A stretch of DNA of 64,000 nucleotides from Cacajao melanocephalus (lineage: Eukaryota; Chordata; Mammalia; Primates; Pitheciidae): contig CAUYLG010048372.1 in assembly GCA_963573385.1 (NCBI GenBank), forward strand, positions 1 to 64,000, in the 5' to 3' direction. The position numbers and the translations under genes were made by a program. A model generated the notes under the pieces. It had not been told where the DNA came from. It saw only the letters and a program-made list of their open reading frames with translations, and searched no databases. Shown here piece by piece: positions 1 to 11,603 of this stretch; the first letter of the stretch is position 1, and each line of letters starts with the position of its first letter.

Positions 1-404
1 CTTGTTGATTCCCAGTGCCGAAATCTGAGCAACCCACTGCACCGACTAAAACAGCGGCATTAAGATTCATGGTGCTTTTCTGCCCGGGAATCTCCGGTCT
101 GGCTTCCCTCTTGAATTCCTTTTTCAATCAGGTAAATAGGCGACTCTGCCTTCCTGGATCTCCAAACGTCGACCAAAAGGGGACCCAGTCTCGTTTACTC
201 TGCACCGAGAACCGCTGCGCCGGGACGCTGGCAAAACCGCCATGCCGGCCACAAGAGTCACGCTGGTGACCCGTGGGGCTCCTCTGCTGGGAATCTCCTG
301 GTCCGTGGGCAACAAAAATTCATCTGTAAGTGTGGCGTCCTCTAGTTCTGTGCGCTTTCTCTGGGAGCTACAATCCTGAGCTGCTAGTAGTCAGCCATCT
401 TGGA
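1..404 (-). mobile_element. L1 5' UTR fragment, old primate type, antisense
   Basis: CpG-containing, GC-rich sequence. AGTCAGCCATCTTGGA at 389-404 is the reverse complement of TCCAAGATGGCTGACT, the 5' terminus of primate L1 5' UTRs, and GGGAATCTCCTGGT at 289-302 mirrors another conserved L1 5' UTR segment. Reading right to left, the element starts at about 404 and continues out of the left edge. ORFs here are not genes. Confidence 0.7.
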
Positions 405-419
405 TCTCTCTCTGTCTGT

Positions 420-1004
420 ATTTTTTTGATATGCATTAACCATTCCCACCTCTCCCCTACCCTCCCATCACCCTTCCTAGCCTCTAGTAATAATAATCCT
501 ACTCTCTATCTCCATAAGTTCGATTGTTTTGATTTTTAGATTCCACAAATAAGTGAGAACGTGCAACGTTTTTCTTTCTGTGCCTGGTTTATTTCACTTA
601 ACATAATGACCTCCAGTTCCATCCATGTTGTTGCAAATGACAGGATCTCATTCTTTCTTATGGCTCCATCGAGTATCAAGTACTACATTTTTATCCATTC
701 TCTGTTGATGGACACTTAGGTTGATTCCAACTCTTAGCTTTGGTAAATAGTGCTACAGTAAACGTGAGTACAGATATATCTTCAATATATTTATCTCCTT
801 TCCTTTGGGTATATACCTAGCAGTGGGATTGAGGAACCTCCAAACTTTTCTCCATAGTGGCCATACTAATTTACATTCCCACCAATAGTGTACGAGGGTT
901 CCCTTTTCTCCAATCCTTGCCAGCATTTATTATTGCTTGTCTGTTGGATAAAAGCCATTTTAGCTGGAGTGAGATGATATCTCATTGCAGTTTTATCAAA
1001 AAAT
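420..1004 (-). mobile_element. L1 3' fragment (ORF2 end/3' UTR), antisense
   Basis: Recognised from L1 landmarks in reverse orientation: AAGTGAGAACGTGCAAC, CTCCAGTTCCATCCATGTTG, GGGTATATACCTAGCAGTGG, CATTCCCACCAATAGTGTA and GGAGTGAGATGATATCTCA. Confidence 0.9.
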
Positions 1005-1044
1005 ATTTTTTGATATGTATATAAATATAATTTAGAACATGTAA

Positions 1045-1740
1045 CCACTCTGCTTTAAAATGCATCAATGGTTTCCTATTGTCATCAAGATAGAATTCAA
1101 ACTCATTAGTGTTTATAATGTAGACCCTGACTCAACTTCTGCCATTTTTGAACATGGTCTACCCATTTCTCCTCTTTTTTGTTGTTTGTTTGTTTTTTTA
1201 AGATAGTGTTTCATTCTGTCACCCAGCCTGAAGTGCAGCAGCACAATTATAGCTCGCTGTAGCCTCAACCTCCTGGACTCAAGTGATCTTCCCACCTCAG
1301 CCTTTCCAGTAGCTGGGACCACAGCCACGCACTGCCACACCCAGCTAATTTTTATTTTCTTTATTTTGTTGTAGAGATGGGAGTCTCCCTACATTGCCCA
1401 GGCTGGTCTCATACCCTTAGGCTCAGATAATCCTTCCACCTTGACCTCCCAAAATGCTGGGACCACAGGCACATACCACTATGCAAGGCAAATTCTGCTC
1501 TTTACTAGGAATACTTTCTCCTCATTTGTTCACCTAACTCCTGTGTGTTCTATAGGCTATAGCCCAAGTGTCATTTGCTTTTGGAAATCAATCTTGACTC
1601 CATCACTCTCCGAGACTTATCACTCCATTTTCATGCTGTTTTTTAACACCCCCTCTAGGTTCTAAGCTCTCTGTGACATAGCACAGTGCCTGATACTTAA
1701 TGAGTGCTTAGTAAATGTTTTTGAATGAACATTGAATGAA
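1045..1740 (+). mobile_element. L2 LINE 3' region interrupted by an Alu
   Basis: The part before the Alu (1045-1170) has the L2-like 'catcaatggtttcctatt ... aagatagaattcaaactc' pattern. The part after it ends with GCACAGTGCCTGATACTTAA and a GAATGAA tail, the L2 3' terminus. Confidence 0.75.
1175..1489 (-). mobile_element. Alu (J-type), antisense, inside L2
   Basis: T-rich tail, then the antisense Alu body (CACCCAGCCTGAAGTGCAGC ... GCTGGGACCACAGG). High divergence suggests AluJ. Confidence 0.9.
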
Positions 1741-1781
1741 AAATCTTATGGAGGAAGTACTTTTTACAAAATCGGCATTCA

Positions 1782-2056
1782 CGGTTGGGAGTGGTGGCTC
1801 ACGGCTGTAAGCCCAGCAGTTTGGGAGGCAGATGTAGAAGGATCGCTTGAGCCTGGGATTTGGAGACCAACCTGGGCAACATGGGGAAATCTTGTCTCTA
1901 TAAAAAATAAAGAAATTAGCTTGTAATCCCAGCTACTTAGGAGGCTGAGGTAGGAGGATCAGTTGAGCCTGGCAGGTTGAGGCTGCTGTGAGCCATGATT
2001 GTGCCACTGCACTCCAGCCTGGGCAGCAAAATGAGACCCTATCTCAAAAAAAATTG
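1782..2056 (+). mobile_element. Alu (J-type), internally deleted
   Basis: GGTTGGGAGTGGTGGCTCAC ... ending in an A tail after GAGACCCTATCTC. Part of the left-arm/linker region is missing. Confidence 0.9.
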
Positions 2057-3000
2057 GCCGTCATTCCCAGCTCCCCATCTCCTTCACTTCCTAACCTCAA
2101 GGCCAAACATAAGGAGAGAGGGAGAATGAGAAGATCTTGTTAGCTTCCACTGAGGAGGCTTCACAGAGAATGTGAAAAGGAAAACTTTGGAGGAGAAAGA
2201 GCTGAGAGGCAACTGGCATCAGGAGAGGAATTAAATGGTGACATGGCTGGGCAGGCTCAGGACACAGGAAAGGGCTCAGGCATGCACACTGGGCAGCTCC
2301 AAGATGTAGACTGGGGATGGGAGCCTGTGGAAACCAGAAGGCATCAGTTTTCATTTTTATTTTCATTTCATTTTTATTTTTAAACAGCAGAACCTCTTTT
2401 TCAAGTAGAATATCTTTAAAACCCCAGTATGCAGAAAAGATCAGACCAAAATTTTATCAGCCTGGGTTTATTTTATACATTTACCTTTATAACATTTAGC
2501 ATTCACTTACCATACAGTTAATCAAAGCACATTTTTGATAAATACAAATATTTAAAACTGGGGTTAATGGATGGCAATTGCAGTATTTACAGCAATTTAA
2601 ACATTGAAAAAATTGAGTCAGATGCTCACGGACTTTCTGTTACACAGAATTCTGGGGTTCTGTGGAACACGGTTTGACAAACACTGTTTCAGCATCAAGC
2701 TCTTCTCGCAAAACAGGCCCTTCTCAGCCTTAACTCTCCAAAGGGTGCTAAGGATGCCTCATTCTCTGATGCCACATTTCCTGTCTATTGTAGAGGTGAT
2801 ACGATGCTTTCTGGGAGGATCTGGATCTCCTTAAGGGTTTTTTCTCCTTACCCACTTCATGAAAACATTTCCCTCCAGGACCACCGAACCCCACTTTGCC
2901 AACTCGTCTTCTGGTCCTACTGTCTTATCACTGAGAGGCACTCAACATTTTGGTGAATTTCCCTTTAATTTTTTCTTGCCTAATTGTTTATAAGTAACTG
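2057..3000. other. Intergenic stretch without a recognised gene
   Basis: 2057-3000 holds no gene or clear repeat. The segment near 2640-2700 (TTCTGGGGTTCTGTGGAACA) resembles an old interspersed repeat, but I cannot name it. Confidence 0.5.
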
Positions 3001-3480
3001 AAATCATAGCAACATACAAACTTACATTCTTATTTTTTTTTTTTTAACCTACCATTATAACAGGATTTTCTCACATTGAAACTCTTCAGAAAGATGATTT
3101 TTAGCAGGGGTACATTTCCACCCATCAACTCCATTTATCCTCTATAGTCATACAATCATATTGGCTCTAAGTGTTCACAAGGATAAATAATGCCATGATA
3201 AATCTTTATGAATTTAAATTTTAAATTTCTTAAGGTGGACTCTCAGTTGGTAAACTGCTGAATGATGTGAACATTTTTCAAGCACTGCAAAGTAGTTTCC
3301 AAAAGATTGCCGACAATGTGCATACTTACAGCATCTAAGAGTGTCTGTCTCCATACCTGTTGAAGACCAGAAGTTTTAGTTTCTAACTTGATAGTTACAA
3401 AATTATGTTTCCTGGTTTAAACTTGCACATCCATACTACTAAGAGACTAAATATTTTTATACATATTAACCATTTATAGT
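3000..3480 (-). mobile_element. Old L1 (L1M/HAL1-like) ORF2 fragment, antisense
   Basis: The pattern 'aaagtagtttccaaaagattgccgac ... cttacagcatctaagagtgtctgtct', after a target-strand segment of L1 type, resembles the ancient L1 ORF2 3' end. Divergence is high. Confidence 0.5.
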
Positions 3481-3565
3481 TATTCTATTATAAACTATCT
3501 TTTTCTTTGCCTATTTATTTACTTGTACTAGTATTTTTCTTTGATTTCTGTGAGTTTTCGGAAAG

Positions 3566-3708
3566 TATGTATGTATGTATTTATTTATTTATTTTAGATG
3601 AGGTCTCACTATGTTGCCCAGGCTGGTCTTGAACTTCTGAGCAAGTGATCCTCTTACTTTGGCTTCCCAAAGTGCTAGGATTACAAGCATGAGCCACCAT
3701 GCCCGGCC
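3566..3708 (-). mobile_element. Truncated Alu with (TATG)n(TTTA)n tail, antisense
   Basis: TATGTATGTATGTATTTATT leads into GTCTCACTATGTTGCCCAGG and ends GAGCCACCATGCCCGGCCC. Only about one Alu arm is present. Confidence 0.85.
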
Positions 3709-6510
3709 CCTCAAAAATAATTTATAAGTAGCATCTTTATTGATTTTAATTCAAATGTTTTGCTATAGAGCTGCTTGAAAATGATATATTGAACATCACT
3801 CCTAGTTTTCCTTGTTACAATGAGAAAAGATTACAGTTTGTGATGTCTTAACTATTAGAATCTAAATCTATAAGGTCCAAAGTAACAAGTACCATTATAA
3901 TTACATAGTAATTAAACCAAAATTTAATGACAGTTTCTTGTATACCCACCATGGGCTAGATACTATTCTCAGGGCTGGGGAAACAGTCGTGGCCAAAAAA
4001 GATGTGGCATTTGCCCTCCTGCAATTTACTGTCCTAATCCAGGTACCTTGGTAATCTCGTATATACCCTAGAACAGCCAAATATTAATACATGGCACAAA
4101 CACTGTTCTTTTGAAGCTGTGAAAATAGTCAGAGAAAAACATCTTAAGCAATAAATTTAAATGATAAGGGGGTTGTTAGTGACACACTTATGGATAGCAT
4201 CCAGAGATAGCTATGTGATGACCTCTCTGGCTGCAAAGTCCCAGAAGCTGGAAGCTGGGACCACCCAACTCCCATCTGCTTCTGCATTCCTCTTCCAGCC
4301 TCTGAGTTTAACTTGGTTCCCAGGCCAGGGAAATGTAAGGACTATAGGATCCAGAGCTCCGTGGCTCTGCATTAATAAAAGTGTTTACTGCTGGCCCGGT
4401 TGTGATCTTTTATCTTACGTGTAGCAAGTGACTATTGAGGCCATGTGTCACCAAGTCCTGCTTGCCATCCTAGTTCCAGGAATATATCCCCCATCTTATG
4501 TCTCCACCCCTAGCACTCACTCATTACTGCTTCATTTCTCCGCTAATCTGTTAGTTATCTGAGCTTGGGACTACCTTGGCTGAATCTCCGTACTGCCAGT
4601 CCTTGTGGCTAGATTCTCACTTCCTGTGCTCACATTTCTCTCAGGAAGACCATCTGCCTAGATCTGATGCCAGATTCATGTTTGCTGCAACCTGCCCACT
4701 CACACCACAAAGGTCTCTGTGTTGCCTCTAGAAAATATTTAGAAGATGGAATCAATGGATATGGAGGATATGAAATCTGAAGTAAGATGATTTTGAAGAT
4801 TGTGGCTTGATTGACTGAAGGAATGATGGTTTCGTCAGTGAGGCTGGAAACAGGGGAGGAGCAGGCTTGCTAGAAAGGTGGCAGTTCAGTTTTAGACATG
4901 TTGAATTTGAGGTGCCTGCAGGATCTCCAGGAGATATCCAGTGGCGAGTTGGATGTGTGGCTTGGGAACTCAGGAAATTTGTGCAAATATTTCTCTGTGT
5001 GTGTATGCAACACACATGCACACATACACATATTCAGGCATATCCACAAACAACATTTTAAAAACTAAAAATCTGCTTGTGATCAAGATTTCTTTATTTC
5101 TATACTTATGTATAGCTGGAAAGATCACTGAGCAAACCAGTTATTTTCTCATTATGCAAATCTGTGCATGTTGCTAATCAACAGTTCTCCATAATTAGAA
5201 GCTCATTTCAACATTAATGTTGAAAGTCTTAACCACCCTTAAATTTGCCTAAAGTCAGTAAGGTCAAATGTTGAATAAATATTTATTCAATGAGAAGTAT
5301 TACAGGTCAGTGCTTCTAGCCTGAAAATTAATCAATCTGGATCTGGTTTGGGCTTTACATAGGGTTTATGGTTGTTTAAATATATTCTACCTGCCAATTA
5401 GCAATTGTTATTTTACACTCCTGCATTCAAAAGATGATATATTGAATAGTCAAGAGGAATTTTTAAAAAACAATACAATATTGTATTCTACCATAAGAAA
5501 CTAAATCAATACAAGAAACTCTGGTGAAGAAAGAGTATCCCTCTACCACATTTTGGGGGTATATGCTCCTTTAATGGGGCACTCATAATTCCTATTACAG
5601 TTAATGGTAGTTGCATATGTGTGTCATCAAGAGGAGCACAGGCTCACTGTCTCTAGCAGAAAATGATTCCTTTTGTGTTGATCTCTTAGCTGTGTTTTCA
5701 TTCTGCCTTTTAAAACTATTACACCCAACGGAGTTTTGAGTGCATTATCAGTAACTTTAAGAAGCCATCATTATCTCCTCTCTCTTAACCACATAATAGG
5801 GGGTAGAAAAGTGAGAGTGCGGTATATACACCATGCTGAGTAGAAGGAACTTGCCTGGAATTTTTGAGCCCCTCAGCCTATTTTCTGTAATGCTCAGTGG
5901 CGAATCACTCTTAAGTGCTCCATCATTCACTAGGATAGGTGCTTCATGCCAAAGGTTACCAGATTACAAAAGTATTCTAGGCTCAGAAGGGACTCATAAT
6001 TCACCATCACCTTATTTTGACACTAAGAGAGAAAATATGTGCATCAAGACAAGTAGAGGAAATAATGAAAAAAAAAAAACCTATATTAAGTTAACAATGC
6101 AGCAAACACTCCAAAGGGAAAAATACAGACTAGAACAATAATAAGGATAATAGAAAAGTAATGCTGTTAAATTATCAGAGACTTGCTGGTCAGCTCATGA
6201 ACACTCCCCTGAGTGAAGATAGCTTCTTAAAGAGCTTCTCTTAGACATGAGAGGAAATGGGAAAGTTAAGACAGTTTCCAAAGTTAGAAGAAAATATTTT
6301 CTTGTGCCAATGTTTCTAAAAGGGTCAAATACATTTCCTGAAGGTGTAATGGAAATATTTAGAAAAAAATTAAAAACACAAGTGACTCAGAGCTGTTAAC
6401 GTGCGAAGAATGATTCCAGATTCCAGAGGCAGTCTGGTAGAAACCTCATGAACTTAGCCAAAGTGAAATCTTAGAGGATCTCTGATTAAAATATGGAAAA
6501 AAATAATAGT
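3709..6510. other. Intergenic stretch without a recognised gene
   Basis: AT-rich unique or ancient sequence. 3940-4040 resembles an old L2/MIR-class fragment. 4993-5032 holds a short TG/CA dinucleotide stretch with partial inverted symmetry. 5833-6141 is open but has no coding character or start context that I trust. Confidence 0.5.
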
Positions 6511-6513
6511 GAC

Positions 6514-6921
<408 letters not shown>

Positions 6922-7289
6922 TTAACTATAACTTGATTAGTTATAAACCAATCAAGTGACATTTACAGAAGCACACTAAAAGTATAATTAGTAGAAAGCT
7001 TCATGCATTGCTGTGGGGTCACAACTTCCTTTTAACAACATAATTTTATTTAAAACTTTGTATGATGAGGGTGTATATAACAAGGTTGTCAATAAATGGC
7101 TATAAATGCTGTAGCTGATTATTTGGGACTTACTCGAGTTCCTGAAGTATTTTGAGATGACTGAATTGCTGGGTAGCAGAATACATTTTTAACCCTTTCA
7201 AATTCCTTCCTCTTCCAATTTGATGTCTGCCACATCTTTTTGATGTTTTGTATATTTGTTTAAGTGCCATAGTTTAATAGCTCATTTTT

Positions 7290-7545
7290 TCTTAACTTTT
7301 TTACTGAATATGACATACATACAATAAAGAGGACCCATATTAAGGGTAGAGATCAATGAATGTTTCACGGGTATGTAAATGTGTGTAACTTCCACCAGAT
7401 GAAGATATGAAACATTCCCAGCACCGCAGAAACCTCCCTATATCCCTTGGCATTCAATATCCCTATACCTCAATAGCCACTATTCTAACATTTCATTAGT
7501 TTTACCTGCTTTTGCATTCTATGTAATGAAATCCCACATTGTGTC
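7290..7545 (-). mobile_element. L1M-type 3' UTR fragment, antisense
   Basis: GACATACATACAATAAAGAG ... CCAGATGAAGATATGAAACA ... CCCAGCACCGCAGAAACCTC follows the old L1M 3' UTR pattern. Confidence 0.65.
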
Positions 7546-7915
7546 AATATATTAATTTTATTAAAATTTTGCAAGCATTGGCATATTGAATTCAAGTGTA
7601 AATCCAGATATGAATTTGTTCAACAATTGCAACTATATGTATTTCTACCCTCTCCTATAAACCTTTGTAAGGAGTTTCAAAATGCAAATCCTCTCCTTTA
7701 AAAACACCCTGTAGCACTAATGCTGATTAGGACTCCTCCTCAGCCCTTCCAACTTAAAAAGTTGAAGACATAGTGGTTTGAACTATGTAATGTCCAGGGT
7801 TCAGTCTTTCTAATTGGTGCTGATAATGGGTTTTTTCAAAAAAAATGTTAAAAATGAAACAACAAAAATGTGGGTGTTTTTTTAGTTACATATTTTACAT
7901 CTTAAAACTGTTTTT

Positions 7916-8244
<329 letters not shown>

Positions 8245-8289
8245 TAGTGGTTTTCAGTTGGAAGGTCAACTGGGGTGCCTAGTCTGCTT

Positions 8290-9350
8290 TATTGCTGTAG
8301 AAGTCCCACATAATCTTAACATTTCTCCAATCCATCTACTTTTCTTAATTCTCATTGATAATGCATTAGGTCATGCATTTATAGTTTCTCACTCTACTAA
8401 AAGTCTTCCAGTTGCATGCCCTGCTTCCAGTCTCTACCTTACCTCTTTTCTCCACCTCTCATCCCTCTAGGCAAGCTGTATCAGTAAGGGTCTCAACAAG
8501 AAACAGAGTTCACAAGAGAGTTGAAAATACTTTAATGAAAGGACCATTACAGAGGGGTGAGCAGTAGTAAGGGAACAAACAAGAGATGATGAGACACTCA
8601 GCGCCTAGCTACAGATGAGGTGTCCAAGAGATAAAAGGAGAACATAAAATCACCAGAGAGCCCAGGAAAAAGTATAGCCATGGAGAAAGGGCCATCTGGC
8701 AAGTACTATAGTTATGAAGGAATGAAGCCATGGCTGGACATGTGACACCCAAAGAAGGAAGGAGCAAGGAAGAGATGCCCCAATTTCACTTTCTACCCAC
8801 TTTCTGATATCCTTGCCTTGGCCTTCGTTATGTCCAACCACAAGGCAGAGCTTAAAGAAACAGCGGTCAACCCTCAGAGGCATAGAACTTAGTAGAGAAG
8901 GGCAGGAAATGAATCTGAGGGGAGAAAGAAAATAACCAGCACATTATCCTTTCTCCAGACTACTTTGAAAGGTCAGCTATCTAAAGTGCAAACTTTATCA
9001 CACCATGCTGCCACTTAAAATCTAGTGGATTCACATCATCTGTAGGACTGAATCTAAACTGGGATCTGTGACTTTGCCCCTGCTTATGGCTTCATTCCGC
9101 AGTTCCTGTCTTAGCCTATGGCTGTTGTGAATTGTTTCCAGATTCACTAGCATTCTATGCTCTCACACCTCTGTCTTTTGGCCATATTCTTTTCTCTTCC
9201 CAAGGCATCTTACTGTATCTTCTCTTCTTGGCCAACTTCTTCTACTCAACCTTTGAGAATCAAAGACTTAGCTCTAGAATCACCTCCTTCCAAAAGTTTC
9301 CTGAAAAGTTTTTCCAGGTGTTTCTACGACTTCCTTATCTAATCCCATCA
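8290..9350 (+). mobile_element. L2 LINE remnants on both sides of an inserted element
   Basis: 8290-8470 and 8950-9350 both look like plus-strand L2 (CTAGTGGATTCACATCATCT ... CTGAATCTAAACTGGGATCT; GCATTCTATGCTCTCACACC). 8471-8945 interrupts them. Confidence 0.55.
8471..8945. mobile_element. Unclassified interspersed element inserted in L2
   Basis: Begins TATCAGTAAGGGTCTCAACA and ends near ACCAGCACATTAT. Its style is that of a repeat I have seen elsewhere in mammalian DNA, but I cannot assign a family. The reading frame at 8650-8883 on the minus strand is incidental. Confidence 0.4.
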
Positions 9351-9356
9351 TTACAC

Positions 9357-9494
9357 AGATGCTCCTTCGGTTATGTCCTGATAAACCTATCTTAAGTCAA
9401 AAATATACGTTGAAAATGCATTTTACTCTAATAAGCCCATTGTAATGAGAAAAAAAAATCTTAAGTTAAACCATCATCAGTCAGGAATCAACCA
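9357..9494. mobile_element. Tigger-family MITE fragment
   Basis: GTCCTGATAAACCTATCTTA, TTGAAAATGCATTTTACTCT and a right end with TTAAGTTAAACCATCATCAG resemble an internally deleted Tigger (TcMar) element whose ends contain 'taagtcgaaccatcg'-type repeats. Confidence 0.55.
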
Positions 9495-9550
9495 TACTTA
9501 GTTGACTGAGTGTCCTGTCTTTCTCCCTTGAGAAGAAGGATGTGCATTTT

Positions 9551-9841
9551 AGTTTTTTTTTTGGCGGGGGGAAGGGGGAGCAGGGTCTTGCTCTGTCTCC
9601 CAGGCTGAAATGCAGTAGTGTGATTTTGGCTCACTGTAACCTCTGCCTCCTGGGTGCAAGCCATCCTCCTGCCTCAGCCTTGTGAGTAGCTGGGACTACA
9701 GCCACATGCCATGCACCTGGTTAATTTTTCTATTTTCGTAGAGATGGGGTTTCACCATGTGGTCCACGCTGGTCAAGTGATCTGCCTACCTCGGCTTCCC
9801 AAAGTGTTGGTATTACAGGCATGAATCACCACACCTGGCCC
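9551..9841 (-). mobile_element. Alu, antisense
   Basis: T tail, G-rich linker, GTCTTGCTCTGTCTCCCAGG ... CACACCTGGCC. Confidence 0.93.
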
Positions 9842-11319
9842 ATTTTTGCTCTTAATACAATACCCAGCACCATTCCGGGCACACGGTAGGCAATCAATAA
9901 TAATTCTGTTCAAATTAATAAATGAAAACTAAATATTAGGTAAGAAGTAAGAAAATAACATAGTTATAAAGCTCTTTGAATGTTAGATTATTGGGAAAAA
10001 CTGTGGAAAGCCAAGAATTTTCTTTCTCAGATTCATTTAAAATATTTTTTTTCTATACAAAAGACCATAGATAAGGCAGAGAAAGATAAGAAAAAGACCA
10101 CAAGCCCGAGGACTTGGAATATGAATCATAAAGGTTAATCCTAGACTTGGGCAATATCTAGAACTTGTAGAATGTAAATTTTCAGTGCTGCAAAAGAAGT
10201 AGCACTGGAATATAAGTTTCCTCAGCAAGGCAATTTACTTCTATAGAAGGGTGCGGCTCACAGATGGAACCAGGACAAGGGAGGGGAAGGAGTTTTTATT
10301 CCTGATGGAAGTAGCCTCTACTGCTGTGTCATTCCCCTATTGGCTAGGATTAGATTGCACAGTCTAGTCTAATTCCGATTGGCTATTTTAAAGGGAGCAG
10401 GGGTAGGAGCCAGAGTGGCTAGGTGGGTAGTTTGGTGGGAAGGATGGTTATAGGACAGGTCAGAGCACGTAGCTAGGGGTGACCTATATCAAAGCAGGCA
10501 ACTGGAGCAGGTGACCAGAGCAGCTGACCGGGATGAGTCAGGATGGAGCAGGGAACTGGGGGAAAAGCTGTGAACTACTAATTAGAACCGGTGGAAAAGG
10601 TTGTTTACTGAAACTACAAGGAAGTTAAACTTTAAACTGGAGGACAAAGAACTGAACATCTTGACATATTGATACTTTGAAGGGAAACTTGGAATTCACT
10701 ATATCAAATATAAAACAGTCAGTTTTCTAGAACATAGGAAAGATATTGCCTCGGTGTTAGTTTTAACTGCTGCCAAATAATGCTTTAAATTGTTTAAACT
10801 TTAAAAACGTGTATCAAAGCATACATTGCAGGTAAATTCCTATTCCAGTAACTTTTGTTTTCTTTGTATATTAAAATTCTGTGGAAAACATTCTAGCTTG
10901 GTTTGAGGATTTAATATACTTTTTGGGGGTTTAAAATTCTTTCTTTCCTAAAATTCTTTGAGAAAAAAACAAAATGCTACTACACTGCAACGAATACTAA
11001 AGAATTATTTGCTATGTCGATTAACATATTTTTATTTATATTTTGCCTAAGATGCCACATAAAACCTCTATAAGGCATTTTTATATGTACTTACATATGT
11101 ATGTACATATATATATGTTTTACATCCTAAAAAGTCTACTTCACGTCTTCACCAAATGTGCAGCAGTGTAATTCATAGGTTCACTACTGGAAAATAGCCC
11201 TTCTTAAAATTCTGCCAATGTTGGGCCAAGATCTTACACTATAACACACACTAAACCGTGAGCACGGATCAACAGAATACATTAAAGAGAAACTTCTCCT
11301 CCTGATCTCTACAGAGGGA
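9842..11319. other. Upstream flank without a recognised gene, including a possible LTR
   Basis: 9845-9925 looks like the 3' end of an L2/MIR element (CACGGTAGGCAATCAATAAT). 9926-10230 is unique and AT-rich. 10240-10680 is a possible LTR, listed separately. 10690-11319 is AT-rich with a short TATA/ACATATGTA stretch near 11085-11120. Confidence 0.55.
10240..10680. mobile_element. Possible solitary LTR (ERV-like)
   Basis: A compact, GC-moderate block in AT-rich surroundings with two ATTGGCT (inverted CCAAT) boxes near 10338 and 10378 and repeated GGAGCAG/GACCAGAGCAG units (10504-10552). Composition and motif layout resemble a retroviral LTR, but no clear TG...CA ends or target duplication were located. 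Confidence 0.35.
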
Positions 11320-11353
11320 GGCCTTGGAGTGGGAAACCGAAAGGCTGGGACAG

Positions 11354-11378
11354 ACTACATGTCCCAGCGCACCTTGCG
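11354..11378 (+). promoter_or_regulatory. ZNF143/THAP11-type site, upstream copy
   Basis: ACTACATGTCCCAG, followed by a CpG-rich right half ending TTGCG, fits the long ZNF143/THAP11 (SBS) consensus ACTACAnnTCCCAG...GCG with few mismatches. It lies about 225-250 bp before the exon 1 donor, in the position expected for a core-promoter site. Binding is inferred. Confidence 0.65.
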
Positions 11379-11388
11379 ACGCACCGCG

Positions 11389-11413
11389 ACCTCAATTCCC
11401 AGAATGCACTGCT
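11389..11413 (+). promoter_or_regulatory. ZNF143/THAP11-type site, downstream copy
   Basis: AATTCCCAGAATGCACTGC is a near-perfect match to the core of the ZNF143 SBS motif; only the leading ACTACA has decayed (ACCTCA). It has the same orientation as the copy starting 35 bp upstream. A further ACTACA half-site in inverted orientation lies near 11439-11445 (seen as TTGTAGT). Confidence 0.72.
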
Positions 11414-11439
11414 CGCCGCATGCAGTTTGCTGCGGCTTG

Positions 11440-11603
11440 TAGTTCTTCCTGGTCGTGTCAGTGTGTAGGGCGAGGGTGGTAGTTGCGTTCCTGGCCCACG
11501 GATATTAGGCGTAGTTTCCCAGTTTTTGCCAGAGCAGAAATACTTCAGGCCCCTGAGCTGGCTGGGTTCCTTGTTTTATCTACCGGCTTCTGCTTTACGT
11601 CAG
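11440..11603 (+). other. DYNC1I2: DYNC1I2 non-coding exon 1 (5' UTR; start approximate)
   Basis: The 3' edge is a strong donor, CAG|GTAAGT, with intron 1 starting at 11604. No ATG occurs between 11440 and 11603, so the first ATG of the spliced message is the one in exon 2, nine bases after its acceptor. The transcription start cannot be fixed by eye; a TATA-less promoter probably has several starts between about 11415 and 11530. The donor overlaps a CRE-like TTACGTCA. Confidence 0.7.

Noticed and set aside
15..315. Open frames on both strands at the left edge
   Set aside because: They fall in an L1 5' UTR, which is GC-rich and non-coding.
5833..6141. 102-codon open frame in the upstream intergenic region
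   Set aside because: No promoter, splice or protein-family support; AT-rich with a low-complexity poly-Lys end. Chance ORF.
11100..11440. Divergent promoter for an upstream gene
   Set aside because: The CpG island starts only at about 11320 and no coding exon is visible on the minus strand upstream; the inverted ACTACA half-site alone is insufficient.
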